Below are positions 35,700 through 47,742 of a stretch of DNA of 64,000 nucleotides, piece by piece; positions within the stretch are counted from its first letter, which is position 1; each line of letters starts with the position of its first letter. The position numbers and the translations under genes are program-made. The stretch lies in contig CM060964.1 in assembly GCA_030765045.1 (NCBI GenBank), positions 154,294,490 through 154,358,489 of the forward strand. Direction: 5' to 3'. The notes below the pieces were generated by a model. That model worked only from the letters and a program-made list of their open reading frames with translations. It was not told the origin of the DNA and searched no databases. This DNA comes from Tenodera sinensis. Its lineage: Eukaryota > Arthropoda > Insecta > Mantodea > Mantidae.

Positions 35700-36965
35700 T
35701 TTTCCGTAAATGTATTGAGTGGACGCAACTGACATAGCCCTTTCGAAACACATGTTCAACAAGAAAAACAGGTTCTTCAATTGAAGGCACCATAACTTAA
35801 AACTAAATTGAACTTGCAATTACTACATATACCTATTGCTTTCATCGTACTGAAAACTGAACTAACATTGTTGTGCAACAATGGAAAGAATTAAAAACAA
35901 TCCCGCAGTCATGAAACATCTCTTATGCCAACTTGTGTTAGTACCTTCTGTGGGAAACAACCTAAGTTTTGTTTCAACTTCCAACGTAATATTCATCTGT
36001 AGTCTAAGTGCAGAGCGACTATCCGAACGCACTGTACAATAGCGTGCTATGCCACATTAATTATCACCTGGTAACAAAGCTACTGGTTTCTTCGTTAGCC
36101 TTATTTTGTTCGTTCGTTCAGGTCGTGATCCAGTCTCCTTTCAGCTATAACTTCTAGTTCTCTGCTTGTTGTATCAGGAGCGTTTCTTAAGGCGCAACAA
36201 CTTGTCTACTTATACGTCAATCTCTGAAAATTCAGAATCCTCATCATTGACACTGAGCATACTAATTAACGGCATGCCCATTCCTAATTATTGCAATCGG
36301 GTTTGTGCAACTTGGGTACACTTCACATTTTTGTATAAATCCCTTCTTCACCTACAGGGAGGGACTTCGACAGTTACTTTGAATCTCTTGAAAGTTTAAT
36401 TATCCTAACTGGCTGCATGCCACCCTTATTAATAGTTTTAAATCTCCAATAACTTATAGTTCTAAATCCATATGATTAACAAAAGCTGCCGTGTCCTGTA
36501 TGAAATCCATTTCAAGAATCCTGCAACAAGGAAGGAGTATTCACTGATCTCTTATTAGCTTCATTAGGTTATACTATATCTTTGGTATTGAGAGTAGATA
36601 CGGTAATTTTTGAACAATGATCCACAAGCACTTTTGGCAATCACCTTTGCTGAATCATAAATGAGGCTGCCTAACACACATTGCAACAGTTTTCACTAGA
36701 GACAAATCGGATCCTGAATCCACTAGCCTGAAAATTCTGCAGTTACTAGCGGCAGAACTAGTTCTTACAAATTTGTGTTTTATTTCGAAACCACTGCTAT
36801 CCGAGCAACTGAGTCTACTGCATTACTATTTCACGACTTCCTCACTACTTTTCCCTCTCCATTCCACGCATTCCTCCTACGGCTCCTAAAATTCATACCA
36901 AGGGTTCCCGGTTTACCAAACTATAAACGTTATTGAACATTATGTACCTTTGGAAAGGTAGAGCC
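35700..36965. other. Non-coding, nothing recognised
   Basis: Unique-looking sequence flanking the satellite on its right. Short ORFs only. Confidence 0.45.
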
Positions 36966-36969
36966 AAAG

Positions 36970-37055
36970 TAAAAGGTCCAGTGCCACAGGCGGATTTGAG
37001 CTACGAATCTTCCGGTTTCGGTTCGGTTGCTCTGACCAACTGAGCCACCACAACA
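36970..37055 (-). mobile_element. tRNA-derived SINE head (family S4), second copy
   Basis: On the minus strand: A box TGGCTCAGTTGGTCAGAGC, then CCGGAAGATTCGTAGCTCAA with a degenerate B box AGCTCAAATCC, then GCCTGTGGCACTGG. The CGGAAGATTCGT and CAAATCC words match the copy at 546-622. Confidence 0.6.
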
Positions 37056-37059
37056 TGCT

Positions 37060-37380
37060 GGCAGGACATTTAATTATGCAACTGACACTATTTTTCCGAC
37101 AAACCATATGGAGCTGTCAAATTCATTTTGAGATACATACTGCTATGGTGTACCTACTGTCATTCTCAACAGAAACAGTTGCTTTCTTAATATTCACATG
37201 TCATTTACCGATGTTATCACATTTATTGCATTCCACTGAGTTAGTTAGAATTCCTTTTGACCCCCTTCGTCTAACGAGGTTTAGCATATATCTAGGGGTT
37301 CCTGTTCCATCCTCGATTGCGAACTGTTGTCTGAATCCTATCATCGGTTAGACATCAATGCATGTATCACAGCCCATACT
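37060..37380. other. Non-coding, nothing recognised
   Basis: A 98-codon plus-strand ORF (37055-37351) has no recognisable domain. Confidence 0.4.

Positions 37381-37437
<57 letters not shown>
37381..37437. repeat. C run and (CT)n microsatellite
   Basis: About 10 C followed by about 46 bases of CT repeats. Confidence 0.97.
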
Positions 37438-37439
<2 letters not shown>

Positions 37440-37441
<2 letters not shown>

Positions 37442-38075
37442 CCTAATAGTTTTCCTAAAGTCGCTTCTCTAAACTGTTCAGTTAGTGTTCGAATCCTGTT
37501 GATCCAACCACTTATCTCTCAGACCTTTTTCTAACACGCGGCTTAAGTTTGGTGCCATAGTGTAAGCTTCCCCTTTCAATATACCTATGTTTTAAATTGT
37601 TCTTAACTTCCTCTCAAGTTTCCAATTCCCTAAGGCTAATTGGTTCCTAGGTTCTTGCTTAATTCTTGTAAGCGACAACTTAACTCAATTTGTTTATGAA
37701 AATTAAAAACATTCAGTATTTTTTTGTGATTCCTTCGATCTTTTTCTATATACTCACAACATAAAACATATAGGTGTGCACAAAATTTAAAGAGCTTTGT
37801 CAAACCATTGTCAAGACATTATTTGCTTCTTCATAATTAATCACATTTTGACAGGTAACATGAGATGCTTCTTGGACCTTACGTTTATCCTATCGCTAGC
37901 AAACCCTTAATTTGAACTCACTATACGAACATACAGAAATTATTGTGCAGGCATTTCTTAATTGTAGGTAGTTTAAGAGAAGAACAATTGTTGGGTACAT
38001 ATTATTGAACTTTGCAACTTTTCCAATGTGAGCAATTGAGGGAAAAGAAAAAAAAAACCCTTATATGTGCACTCA
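37440..38075. other. Non-coding, nothing recognised
   Basis: AT-rich with no ORF of note. Confidence 0.45.
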
Positions 38076-38080
38076 CACGA

Positions 38081-38730
38081 CTTGCTCTACTCACTCTCGT
38101 GCAAACTATTTTTAAAACGCTTGTTCCTCAATCTACTCCATGTTAATCAAGATCAAGATTAGTAGAACTGGTACAATAGGAATGGGAGAATACAGTAGGC
38201 TTTAAGCCATAGTCAAATCTTTTACGAGCTGGTTGCCATGTGATGGTTTTGACACTCCATTCTCTTAGCATGTGCAGAACATAAAAAAAGAACAAAACAA
38301 AAAAAAAAACCAAAAAAAAAAACAATGACTTCCTTTTTGAGAAAATTACAAGTATTGCAAAATTCAAACGAATAACAAAGAATGTTTTGAAAACGCTTAT
38401 CTCCACAACAACTTTTACTTAATATGTTGTGTGCTTTAACGAGATCTACATTTCTTGTGTAGTGGACTTTGTCCATGTCTTATGCAGTTATGCAAAAGTC
38501 ATCCAGAACGAAGAGGACTTCAAGACTGTTCCCACAAAATTCAAGATATACTTACATTTGTCATGAAAATATCTTAAACATATGGTGTTTTAATCAAAAT
38601 TGTTAGATATATTTTTGAGAAAACCAAGTTGTCAAAAATATTTCCATCGGGTGGGGGACTTTTCTTGAAACATCTTCGTGCCACAACTTTGAAAGATGCA
38701 GAAGTTTGGTGTTTAATCGACTTTCGCTAT
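38081..38730 (+). repeat. Dispersed inverted-repeat family L, copy 3 (left arm)
   Basis: From CACACGACTTGC to about TTTAATCGACTTT it is alignable to the reverse complement of 40655-41432, including CCATGTTAATC, GAATACAG, AACGAGATCTACATTTCTTG, AAACATATGGTGTTTTAATC and ATCTTCGTGCC. In the same orientation it matches 17957-18490. Confidence 0.75.
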
Positions 38731-39208
38731 TTACTGCCCTTTCTACACCATGTTTCTTCAACAAGCAAAGTAGCAAGGATTTACCTTCAAATTTATGTGG
38801 ACGAAATGTGCATTGAGTTGCGGCTGCAACCTTTGCCAGACCCCGGCACACTATCAACTCTACGTTGAATCTGAGGTCTCCGGGTACGGCGCCCATTTTG
38901 TACGACGTTGTTTTGCCTTGCGGCCAACATATTCAAGGTACTTGACATGTGTTGCCCCCTCAAACTCCGGGAAACCGTATAGCCTCGGCATAGGTGGTTA
39001 TAATTAGGGTAAAATAGAGGCATAGGAAATAATGTGGGTGAAGGTAAGAGCTCAGGACATGTCCGGCAACGCCGATCAAAAATACTTCCTTTCATCGGTG
39101 CAGGGTGACTATAATTACACTCTTAACCCAACGTTACAGAATATTCCATAAGATAAATCTCTCTCCTCTCTCTCACCAAAATAAGAACAAGCGAGATTCT
39201 CCTACATT

Positions 39209-39228
39209 AAAAAAAAAAAAAAAAAAAA
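39209..39228. repeat. Poly-A tract beside the inverted mariner fragment
   Basis: 20 A residues directly before GTTCGAACGGGC. Confidence 0.9.
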
Positions 39229-39329
39229 GTTCGAACGGGCTGCGCGGTGTTTGGCCTGTCCACATCCTCGGCGCTCATTGCCGTTTGCCGCTATCAGCGT
39301 TTTAAAAAGTACTTTTAAAGGCTTTACTT

Positions 39330-39550
39330 ACCAACTCTATGCAAGGAGATGTTGAAAGTGGACGCAGTCGTTGTCCATACTTTTTTGGCATCTCTTTAGG
39401 AAACTATCCTTCACTTACTGTACTTCACGTTGAGAAATGCTGGCAGTTTCCTGGCGGATATACTGTTTTAATTCTTCCACGGTGAGTGAGATTGCTTGTA
39501 CACTTTTTGTTTTAAGTTACCCCAGAGATAGAAATCTCTTATTGAAGCTC
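39330..39550 (-). pseudogene. mariner-like transposase C-terminus, inverted copy
   Basis: The minus strand reads DFYLWGNLKQKVYKQS, then, in another frame, TVEELKQYIRQETASIS, followed by stops. These equal the tail after the last catalytic Asp in the mariner-like group. It is the mirror of 39720-40060. Confidence 0.75.
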
Positions 39551-39719
39551 TGAGAAACCTTTCTCCGCTAATGGAGAAATGAACAATATTAATGAACAAT
39601 ATTAAGTTCTGAGTTATAGGGCCAATTTTTTCGAGTCAATAGTCACTCGCGTGCATACGTGAATGCAATTCCCCCCACCCCTTTTTTTAGAGAATTGACA
39701 GACAGGGAGCTCGATTTTG

Positions 39720-40060
39720 CCTTTTTTCAACAAGACTCTGCAACAGCTCATACGACCAGTCTTTCCATGAGAACAATTGAAGGTGTGTTTCAGGACAGAA
39801 TTATTGGTAGAGATTTGTGATCCCCCGACCTAACCCCCTGTGGTTTTAATCTTTGGGGTAACTTAAACATAAAGTGTACAAGACAAGCCCACACAGTCTA
39901 GAAGAATTAAGACAAAATATCCGCCAGGAAACTGCCAGAATACGGCAAGTGATGGATAGTTCCCTAAGGAGGTGCCAAAATGGACGACAGTTGGTAAGTA
40001 AAGCCTTTAAAAATAGTTTTAAAATGCTGTATGGTTTCATCCGCTCCTTTCTATGATAGC
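39720..40060 (+). pseudogene. mariner-like (DUF4817-type) transposase C-terminal half
   Basis: The plus strand reads FQQDSATAHTTSLSMRTIEG, FQDRIIGRDL*SPDLTPCGFN and LWGNL, then SLEELRQNIRQETARIRQVM with RRCQNGRQLV. The QQD.ATAHT box holds the second catalytic Asp, and the SPDLTP region normally ends in the third acid (D in DFFLWG). Here that position reads PCGFN, so the acid is gone. The N-terminal half is absent. Confidence 0.78.
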
Positions 40061-40450
40061 GGCAGACGGCAACAAGCGCTGAGGATGCGAACAGGCAAAA
40101 CACCACGCAGCCCGTTCGAACGTTTTTGCTCTCCCGGTAGATGCATCCGCACTTTATGTTTACCCAAAAAGATTTAAAATTTGAGAATTATATGACTAAA
40201 GATACTATAACATGCGCGCGCGCACACACGCAAACATATTGTAAAGGGTCGAGATAGGGGAGATTTCCTTAATCTCTGTTCAACTGTTCACACAACTTAA
40301 GCTCTTTATGTGGTATTGACAGTAAAATTGTTGCTAGAATTACCTGTTATACACTGCATATTAAAATCATTTCTGCAATCACATCTTGCCATATACCTAC
40401 CATCCTCCTATATCAGCTCTAACCCATTGTCAGTTACGAAGCAGAGTGAG

Positions 40451-40543
40451 CAGGGCTGGGGACTGATGCTCACGGCTTGTACTGATACTGAATATGTAGC
40501 AGGTTAAAAAAAAAAAAACCTATCCCGCGAGTCGCCCAGGCCT
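40451..40543. mobile_element. hAT-type MITE, second copy
   Basis: The ends CAGGGCTGGGGACTGATGC and, in reverse complement, CAGGCCTGGGCGACTCGC match those of 10175-10296, as do internal words (CTGATGCTC, GTACTGATA, CAGGTTAAAAA, CGCGAGTC). The flanking 8-mers AGAGTGAG and GTATATAG do not match, so the TSD has decayed or the flank was rearranged. Confidence 0.75.
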
Positions 40544-40654
40544 GGTATATAGGAACCCATCCAATGTGGCTTGTCATTACAACGAACCATGGACTTGAGG
40601 TCTAGTTTTCGAGTTATCCTTGCATTTTTACTTTCTCCACTACGCACAGTAAGT

Positions 40655-40730
40655 AGGGGAAGTATTGTTTTTGACCGAAAAGTTCTATCAAGATTTCATT
40701 GGAAATATATGTTTTGAGGCCACTCTGGGG

Positions 40731-40774
<44 letters not shown>

Positions 40775-41429
40775 ACAACTAAAAGTCGGTAAAAAACCAA
40801 AGTTGGTATTTAAGTTTAGTGTTTTTCAAGGATGCGACACGAAGGTTTTGAAGAAAATTCCTCAGCCCTAAACTACTCTTTACATGGAAATTTTTTCGAA
40901 AATGTTAATTTTCTCAAAAATTGCTGTAACGATTTTTACTAAAATGCCATAAGTTTAAGATATTTTAGGAGGAATTAAATGCACATTTTGAATTTTCTGG
41001 CTATAGCCTATGTAGTCCTGTTTACTGTAGATGATTTTTGCATAACTGGTAAATCGTAAGAGGTATACCAAATTTTACGATACAAAAAATGTAGATCTCG
41101 CTGAAACACACAAGTTATGTCCAAATGCATTTTTTGTGAAGTGAACTATTTCGGAGATATTCCTTGTTATTTGTGTGAGTTTTGCGATACTTACTCAAAT
41201 GGAAGGTCGTTATTAACTTTTTTATCTCTTGGCCGTGTAAAGAGAACGGAATTTTAAAGCTTTAACAGATTTGACTGTCGCGCAAAGTCTGCTGTATTCC
41301 CATATTCCCCTTGTACCTACAAGGAAATCAGCAATAAGATCATTTGTACAAATGTTTATCTGGACTAACATGAAGAAGATCGAGGAATAAGAGTTTGTAT
41401 GAATAGTTAGTACAGGAGTAGTGCAAGTC

Positions 41430-41432
<3 letters not shown>
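40655..41432 (-). repeat. Dispersed inverted-repeat family L, copy 4 (right arm)
   Basis: Direct match to 20060-20995 over most of its length and inverted match to 38081-38730. It holds a 42-base poly-A run at 40731-40772 and ends directly at a GT microsatellite. Confidence 0.9.
40731..40772. repeat. Poly-A tract (42 bases)
   Basis: Uninterrupted A run inside repeat L. The sister copy near 20165 lacks it but has a G/GT-rich insertion at nearly the same place (20181-20240). Confidence 0.95.
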
Positions 41433-41466
<34 letters not shown>

Positions 41467-41517
41467 CGTGTGTGCGTGTGTGTGCGTGTGTGTGTGCGTG
41501 TGCGTGTGTGTGTGTGC
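41432..41517. repeat. (GT)n microsatellite with GC interruptions
   Basis: About 86 bases of GT with GC units. Confidence 0.97.
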
Positions 41518-41668
41518 AACATATGAGGTTTTTCCTGTTCCATTTATATGTCGCCTTTCACCATCTAAGTGCAAATCGGCAGCTTTTTTTTACCTTTGGA
41601 ACTATCAGTATGATGTTCACTCACAGTGGAGTAGTGACTGAGTTAGTATTACTTCTGATTATTAAATT

Positions 41669-41670
<2 letters not shown>

Positions 41671-41727
<57 letters not shown>

Positions 41728-41771
41728 GCACGCACGCACGCACGCGCACACACACACACACACACACACAT
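41671..41771. repeat. (CA)n microsatellite with CG-rich centre
   Basis: About 100 bases of CA with a central CACG block. Confidence 0.97.
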
Positions 41772-41929
41772 TCTCAGTCTCATTCATACTTCTAGGCTCT
41801 AATGAGGATGAAGAATAATCCGACTTAAGAGAAATTCCCACCCTCCAGTCGGGAATGGAGCTCAGGATCCCGGATTTAAAAATTAGCATTCTAACTACTA
41901 TACAACAGAAGCAGTTGACGTTAATATAT

Positions 41930-42838
41930 ATTGTTTACCAATGATAATGATCCATTATTATAATACAGTACATTTATACCTAGATAGACATACTAAAATG
42001 TTTATACCATGATATTAGTGCCATTATTGCTATATATAAATTTGTAGTATGTGTACTTAGTGTTAGTGTAAATATTATACGTCTAAGGGTTTCATTAATA
42101 AATTGCACTAACATTTATGGCTAGGCACTCCCTACATTTGCCACCTAATATTTGGATGAATTAGTTGAGCGCTGGTAATAAAGAGTACATCTTTAATTCA
42201 CATCCACTTTCGATTTCTTTCTATGCTCTTACTTCTTTTCGTAGCCGTAAACAACAGTTCATAGATATGAGTTTGCTCAAATATAGGTACGCACTTAGCA
42301 TTCAAACAGCATGCGTATGAAGTTGAGTGAGACGTAGCTGGGGAAATTTTCTATTCTAATTTTCAACCGACGGTGACGCCGACGTGACTAGTGGCATTGT
42401 GTCGCATCATATATGTAAGTAATAAGCGCTATGCGTAAACTTTCCGATAGGTTGGTATATCGAGTTTGACCTTACTGAAGTGCTCTTACGTACTACACAC
42501 GTGTGACGTGTGACGGAGAAAGCTCATGCACAAATTGACAGTTGATCTCCACTCCGCTACATCAACGTATAGGATGCATTTCTGGAACAAATGAAGCGTC
42601 TTCTTCTGCAGCAAGACAATTTCGTTGCCACTGGAATGCTTGTATTTTGTTTTCCTTTTAATTGATGGAGGCGGAACCATATTGAAGGATGCGATTGTAA
42701 AGGACACTATATGAAGATGAGCCTCCGTGCTATGGCCAGTACGGAGTACTGTGACACCAGAAGAAGGCAAGCGGGGTCTGAGGTATGAGAAGAGGCTTGA
42801 ACTGTTAATCTGCTCGCATAGTCGATTTATTTACTACG
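41930..42838. other. Non-coding, nothing recognised
   Basis: AT-rich. The 94-codon minus-strand ORF at 42486-42770 resembles nothing I know. Confidence 0.4.
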
Positions 42839-42839
42839 A

Positions 42840-42857
42840 AGTGTGTGTGTGTGTGTG

Positions 42858-42942
<85 letters not shown>
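42840..42942. repeat. (GT)n microsatellite
   Basis: About 103 bases of nearly pure GT. Confidence 0.98.
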
Positions 42943-42944
<2 letters not shown>

Positions 42945-42945
<1 letters not shown>

Positions 42946-43515
42946 GCCAAATCTAATACCTGCATGGAACTGCTGTGATGGGTATTAGGTATTACTTGGC
43001 AAAGCGTTGAGGCGTATTGACTTTGGTGGTCGAGCGCTTCTTATCTTGTTTATTAGAAGAGCGAAATAACAGTAACTTGGCGTATAACCAGTGATAAAAC
43101 ACAAATAGATGATATCTCGCTTCTGCAGATATATGAGACGTTGTTGTCCTGAAGATATGATTGCATCTGAACAGAGTGCACATGTCCGTCTCGCCTTGTT
43201 TGTGCGATAAGCTCACATAAACAACTGGGCAGTTTTACATTCTTTCCGATAGGCTTCATGGCTTTGCCAGGTAGTACTTACCTGAGAACACTGTGAATTG
43301 TATTATTATGCCTTCATTTAAATTTATTTTGTAAAACTTTATAAAATGTTTGTGAAATTCTGCAGCAACTAATTAACTGCTCTACAACAGGGCACTTCAA
43401 TATATGTCCGAAGACAATTCACATTAGATGTAGCAGTTTCCGATTGTATAGAAGGGAAAAAGGGAGATCCGTCTGATTAACAAAAGGCAAGATACCCATT
43501 AAAGCGCGAAGGGTT
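42945..43515. other. Non-coding, nothing recognised
   Basis: Only short overlapping ORFs. Confidence 0.4.
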
Positions 43516-43519
43516 GTCT

Positions 43520-43524
43520 CTGTG

Positions 43525-43585
<61 letters not shown>
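43520..43585. repeat. (GT)n microsatellite
   Basis: About 66 bases of GT. Confidence 0.98.
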
Positions 43586-43589
<4 letters not shown>

Positions 43590-43590
<1 letters not shown>

Positions 43591-45610
43591 CTTATATGCT
43601 TTGTGACCATACACAATACTTACATATTATTATAAAAATTTTAAAAAGTATGTCATGCACGTACCATAAGCTTTTGCGGCATTCTGTGTAAAAGAGAAAA
43701 AAGGATATTTTTTGTATATAAACTGATGAATTTGATGTTCAATGCATAAAAACATGTTGAATCCGGCGGTTGTTTTCTTGATATTTTCAGTCACTTAGCT
43801 CCCTTTTGCCCATTTTCTGTTCATCAGTTTTAAACACCTTTACGCTTTAAATTTACTCCTTGATGCATTCAGTTTCTAAAGCAGCTTTGTTAATTCCATT
43901 AGTACCAATGGGTTTTCCTCACGTCACAAAATTAAAGTTTTCGCCCTATAAAAGGTAAACTCCGTACAAAACACAAAGGGGGGGGGGGGGGACATTGCCA
44001 ACTACTCATTATTCTTTCTATTTTCGGGGTTCACTGCTTGACTCCTTGGCAGCAGCTCATTTTACTGCTTGCGATATGTACTTCTATTTCATGTATCTGA
44101 ATTTGAATGTATATGTTCTACTACCTCAACTTGAATCCGTAAGTGCATCTTCTTTCCTTTTCTTCTTTTAATTCATCTTCACACCCATACTTCTTAGTAT
44201 TGCGATGTAGTATCATTAATTCGTTCCTTAGAAATAATTTCCCCATCTGGCAGGAGTAATTATACGTATTATAATGAAATACTTTGCAGTTAATTCCTTT
44301 TTCTCTTGTTGCCATTCCTCCCTAGTTCTGGTAACGATTATTCTTAATTCCTCAAAGTAGATGCCGAACAATGTTGGCAATAAGCAGGCGTCAGTATTTT
44401 AGGTATGAAAGAGTAACTTAAAATAGGTTTCAAGGTTATTAAATTAGGTACTAGAATAAGTGACACTTTTAATTGTGCAATATCCTATGTTTACACTTGA
44501 GAATAACTATTTTTAAAAATATGTTTATTCGTAATTAGCGACATAATATACTACGAAGTTTCCTGAAATCTCGTTTTATGAAATCTGCTTTCTGGATTCA
44601 TGCAATTACCACTTTAATTTTCGCTCCGAAATGCACTAATTATGCTAAAGAAATAATCTTTGAAGAATAATTCTAAAAGTCAAACCACCTTTCAATCCGT
44701 AAATAATTGAGATGAAATAGCAAACCCTTTTATTTTAAAATATTAGACAGAGTAGTAGCCTTGTTTAATTGTTTAACTTAATTGATTATTTTTAATGAGA
44801 AAAGAAATCGAGAGCTGTAAGTATAAATAAATCTGTCTTAAGGTGTGTATGAGCTACTCATTGCCGCCCCAAGCTGTGTACAACAATCAAAGCTTTAGTT
44901 CCAGCATCTGACATTTGAACTTTTTACTTTAATACACCCCTAAGTATCCCCAAAGTTTTGTTGCCATACGTTTGACTTTTACTGTGTTTTAAACATATTT
45001 GGAATACTAAGTGACCTTTTTAAGGTCTTTAAATGCACAGAATACCAAAGGGCGCTGTTCAATGTGGAGCAGTGGATGGCTGCTGTATGCAAATATTTAG
45101 TCTTACGATTTACCGATCTGAAACTACAATGAATGCAGTTTAAATGGGAAACTGCGGATTGAGAAGACGGTAGAAGACATGTGTAAGGAGAATTGGGATA
45201 ATAGCATTTTGCACTCTACTTACAATTGAATATAGAATGATAGGTATATTGATTTAGCCTGCTCTACAAATGTACCTAATACAAGTGATAGGCAAGTGTG
45301 GTCGAAGAAAGGACACCGTTCAATGAAACACGTAGTCTGTGGGTTCTTCCGCAGCGAGTTTCGCTATTGTTTGGGAAGGAAATGGACACATAATCGTAGA
45401 TGATGTATGATTGACTATTATTTGCAGGGCTTCTGATTATTCGCGTACCCGAAAAAGCATACATTTAATAAACCATCCGTTTCTCAACTACGTGTATCCC
45501 GATGTGAACGGCAATTGTTACACGTTTAGTAACACTTTAAAAACGTGTACACGTTTATACACATGTTCCGATTAGTGTACTCCCTTTTCTTACTATATTT
45601 ATGTCTGTCT
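43590..45610. other. 2 kb non-coding, nothing recognised
   Basis: AT-rich with a 14-base G run at 43978-43991. No ORF over 65 codons and no element ends found. Confidence 0.45.
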
Positions 45611-45628
45611 GTTACAATTAGGTCTCTA

Positions 45629-46000
45629 GGTGGCGCCGTGGCCGAGCGGTACCACCTATGCGGCCCGGGTTCGATCCTAGGGAGCCGCTAGTGGTATTCG
45701 TGGTGGACGAAGCGTGTCTGGACGGGTTTTCTCTGGTTCTCCAGTTTCCCCCGTCATTTATTCCACAAATTGCTCCATCATCACCTTTCAAATCATCCAT
45801 TCCGTCTGCACTGCATAGCATCATCTTCCTCACTCTCATACCTGGTGCTTGGCTGACCACCTGCTTCCAGATCTTCACTCTGTCTGGTCCAGAGGTCCTT
45901 CTGCTCCCCGACAGGCGTCTGACTCTAGGCACTGGCTTGTAAGTCCTAGGGGGTGTAAGTCCTACATAAGAGGAGGGTAAACAGGTAAAGAAGAAGAACA
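45629..46000 (+). mobile_element. 372-bp tRNA-derived SINE (family S3), perfect 15-bp TSD
   Basis: The head has A box GTGGCCGAGCGGTAC and B box GGGTTCGATCC. The long GC/CT-rich body includes TCTGGACGGGTTTTCTC, and it ends in an AAG/AACA-rich tail. It is flanked by the perfect repeat ACAATTAGGTCTCTA at 45614-45628 and 46001-46015. The TSD makes both ends exact. The ORFs across it (45618-46004 minus, 45658-45942 plus) are chance. Confidence 0.95.
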
Positions 46001-46015
46001 ACAATTAGGTCTCTA

Positions 46016-47600
46016 AACCCGGTAAACTATGCGTTAAATCAGAGAGAAGGTTACTCAAAAACAGGGTTGGGCCTGTACGCGTAAATAAACGTTATTTACA
46101 TTACAGTACGACATGGTAAATAATGCGTAATTAATGTAATAAATGAGAATATGTGTAGTGTTTGTACAGTTCATTTTACATTCATGAACTGGGACCTATT
46201 GATATACAAGGTAGTGATCTTGAAATATTGTATCAGCTAACAACTTGATAATACATAGTGTTATGAATTGTTATGGTAGGAAGGGTAATGATACGTGACG
46301 ATTCATACATCATGCTCTAAAGTCTAAACCGTAACTGAGTCAGGAAGTCATACCTAATCTTATTGCACTGAATAATCTACTGGTCTAAGCATTGCCTCCT
46401 ATTTAGAAACAAGAGAGGAATCCAAGCTATTATGGAAACAATCCAGATATGTACATATATATATTTTAGGCTTATACAATAAATAAAAAATTTGAAGTGC
46501 CAGAGAAGATCACAGTCAAGAAATGTTTTTCTGAAGTGAAGTAGAAATACAAGTTGTCTTAACTGGATAGACTCAGCAGGTCGCAACTATCAATATCAGT
46601 GTTTTTTTGTGAAAAATTCTTAACTGTGAATCATGTTGGCAGAAGAATTCACAACTTTTACCGAGAACTTAAGTTTGTTAATGTGAGAGTTGAGAATAAA
46701 AGCTGTGCTAAATATTGCATGTGTGAAGAATTTTCAAAGGCACAGCATAAGAACACATTAAAGCTAAGAGGAGAATTTGCATTAGAAGAAGCTTCCAAGA
46801 GCCAATACCTTGATAAGTTCGCGTTCTACATCAGACATGTCAGTTGAACGTACTGTGGAGATAGACGTCCCATTAAAACAAGTGAACCTAGAATATAGCA
46901 CTTACAATTCAACACCTCGTGCTGAGATCTTATGACATTTCATCAAACGTGAATCAAATACTGAAACTTTTATCTAATGATGGCTCTAGAGTTAGTCTTA
47001 CCTGGACGCTTCCTGTTATTGAATTCATTATCACCACTTTACAAATTGTTGTGATGCTTTTTTAAGTGACATAACCTTTCTACATATAAATAATCCTCTT
47101 ACGTGAAATACAATTTCTTTCACACGTAAATGAAACAATTGCATTCTCCTGTCAGGCAGGTCATCAGTCATACTTGTCAGAGGTCAGGAAGTAGCGTAGC
47201 TGACGAAGTAACAGAATTGTGGGTGGTTCTTCAATTGCCTGAATCCTGCACACGAGCTACATTTATTGATAAGAGGAGGAAACACGCTCTAAATCACATC
47301 CTCACAATAAAGGTACTTCGTCCACAATACTAGAGATAAAATCTCAGTGTCATTGTCCAATAATTGGAAGGATTTATACTTGAAACATTGATTGCAGAGG
47401 ACCTTATCAGTTTTCAGTATTATCGAGAAAGAGCAGGAATATTTGGATAACCTTTGGGCAAAGGTGTTACATCCCCAAAAGCATTTTGCTTATTTGCAAG
47501 ACATCGTTCGAAACTAGCAGATTTGGCTAATAAATTAATGAACGTTGCAGCTTCGTCTGCACAACTGGAGGCGGTAATTTCCAACTGGTATTTTCCCCTT
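46016..47600. other. Non-coding, nothing recognised
   Basis: Contains an 82-codon plus-strand ORF (46599-46847) and a 67-codon one (47130-47333) with no recognised domain. Confidence 0.4.
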
Positions 47601-47605
47601 AGATC

Positions 47606-47650
47606 GCCTGCGTAGCGTAGTGGTAGTGCGCCTTCCTCTGGCGCACTAGA
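47606..47650 (+). mobile_element. S1 SINE head fragment
   Basis: GCCTGCGTAGCGTAGTGG and CCTCTGGCGCA match the first 45 bases of family S1, and then the match stops before the B box. 3'-truncated or interrupted copy. Confidence 0.6.
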
Positions 47651-47742
47651 TGAGCTTTTGTTTGGGTGATTTCCAAGTGCCTCCTTGCATAGTTCACCCA
47701 CTGTTGGATGCTCGAGTATCTTGATTGCTACTGAGAGAGTTG

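Larger units (their letters stand above)
39229..40121. mobile_element. Inverted-duplicated mariner-like transposon fragment
   Basis: The left arm (39229-39550) and right arm (about 39838-40121) are inverted copies of one sequence. Both end GTTCGAACGGGCTGCG outward. Both contain AAAGGCTTTACTTACCAAC and a segment with TTTCCTGGCGGATAT. Each arm encodes the C-terminus of the same kind of transposase, on the minus strand at the left and the plus strand at the right. The 5' sides point inward, so the element is a head-to-head pair of truncated 3' halves. It lies inside repeat-L pair 2. Confidence 0.85.

Noticed and set aside
23885..35793. Dozens of long ORFs (up to 806 codons) on both strands
   Set aside because: All consist of satellite monomers, overlap each other in several frames, and show no non-repeat domain. 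Kept only as a finding about stop-free strands.
45618..46004. 128-codon minus-strand ORF
   Set aside because: Coincides exactly with the S3 SINE. Chance reading through a GC-rich SINE body.
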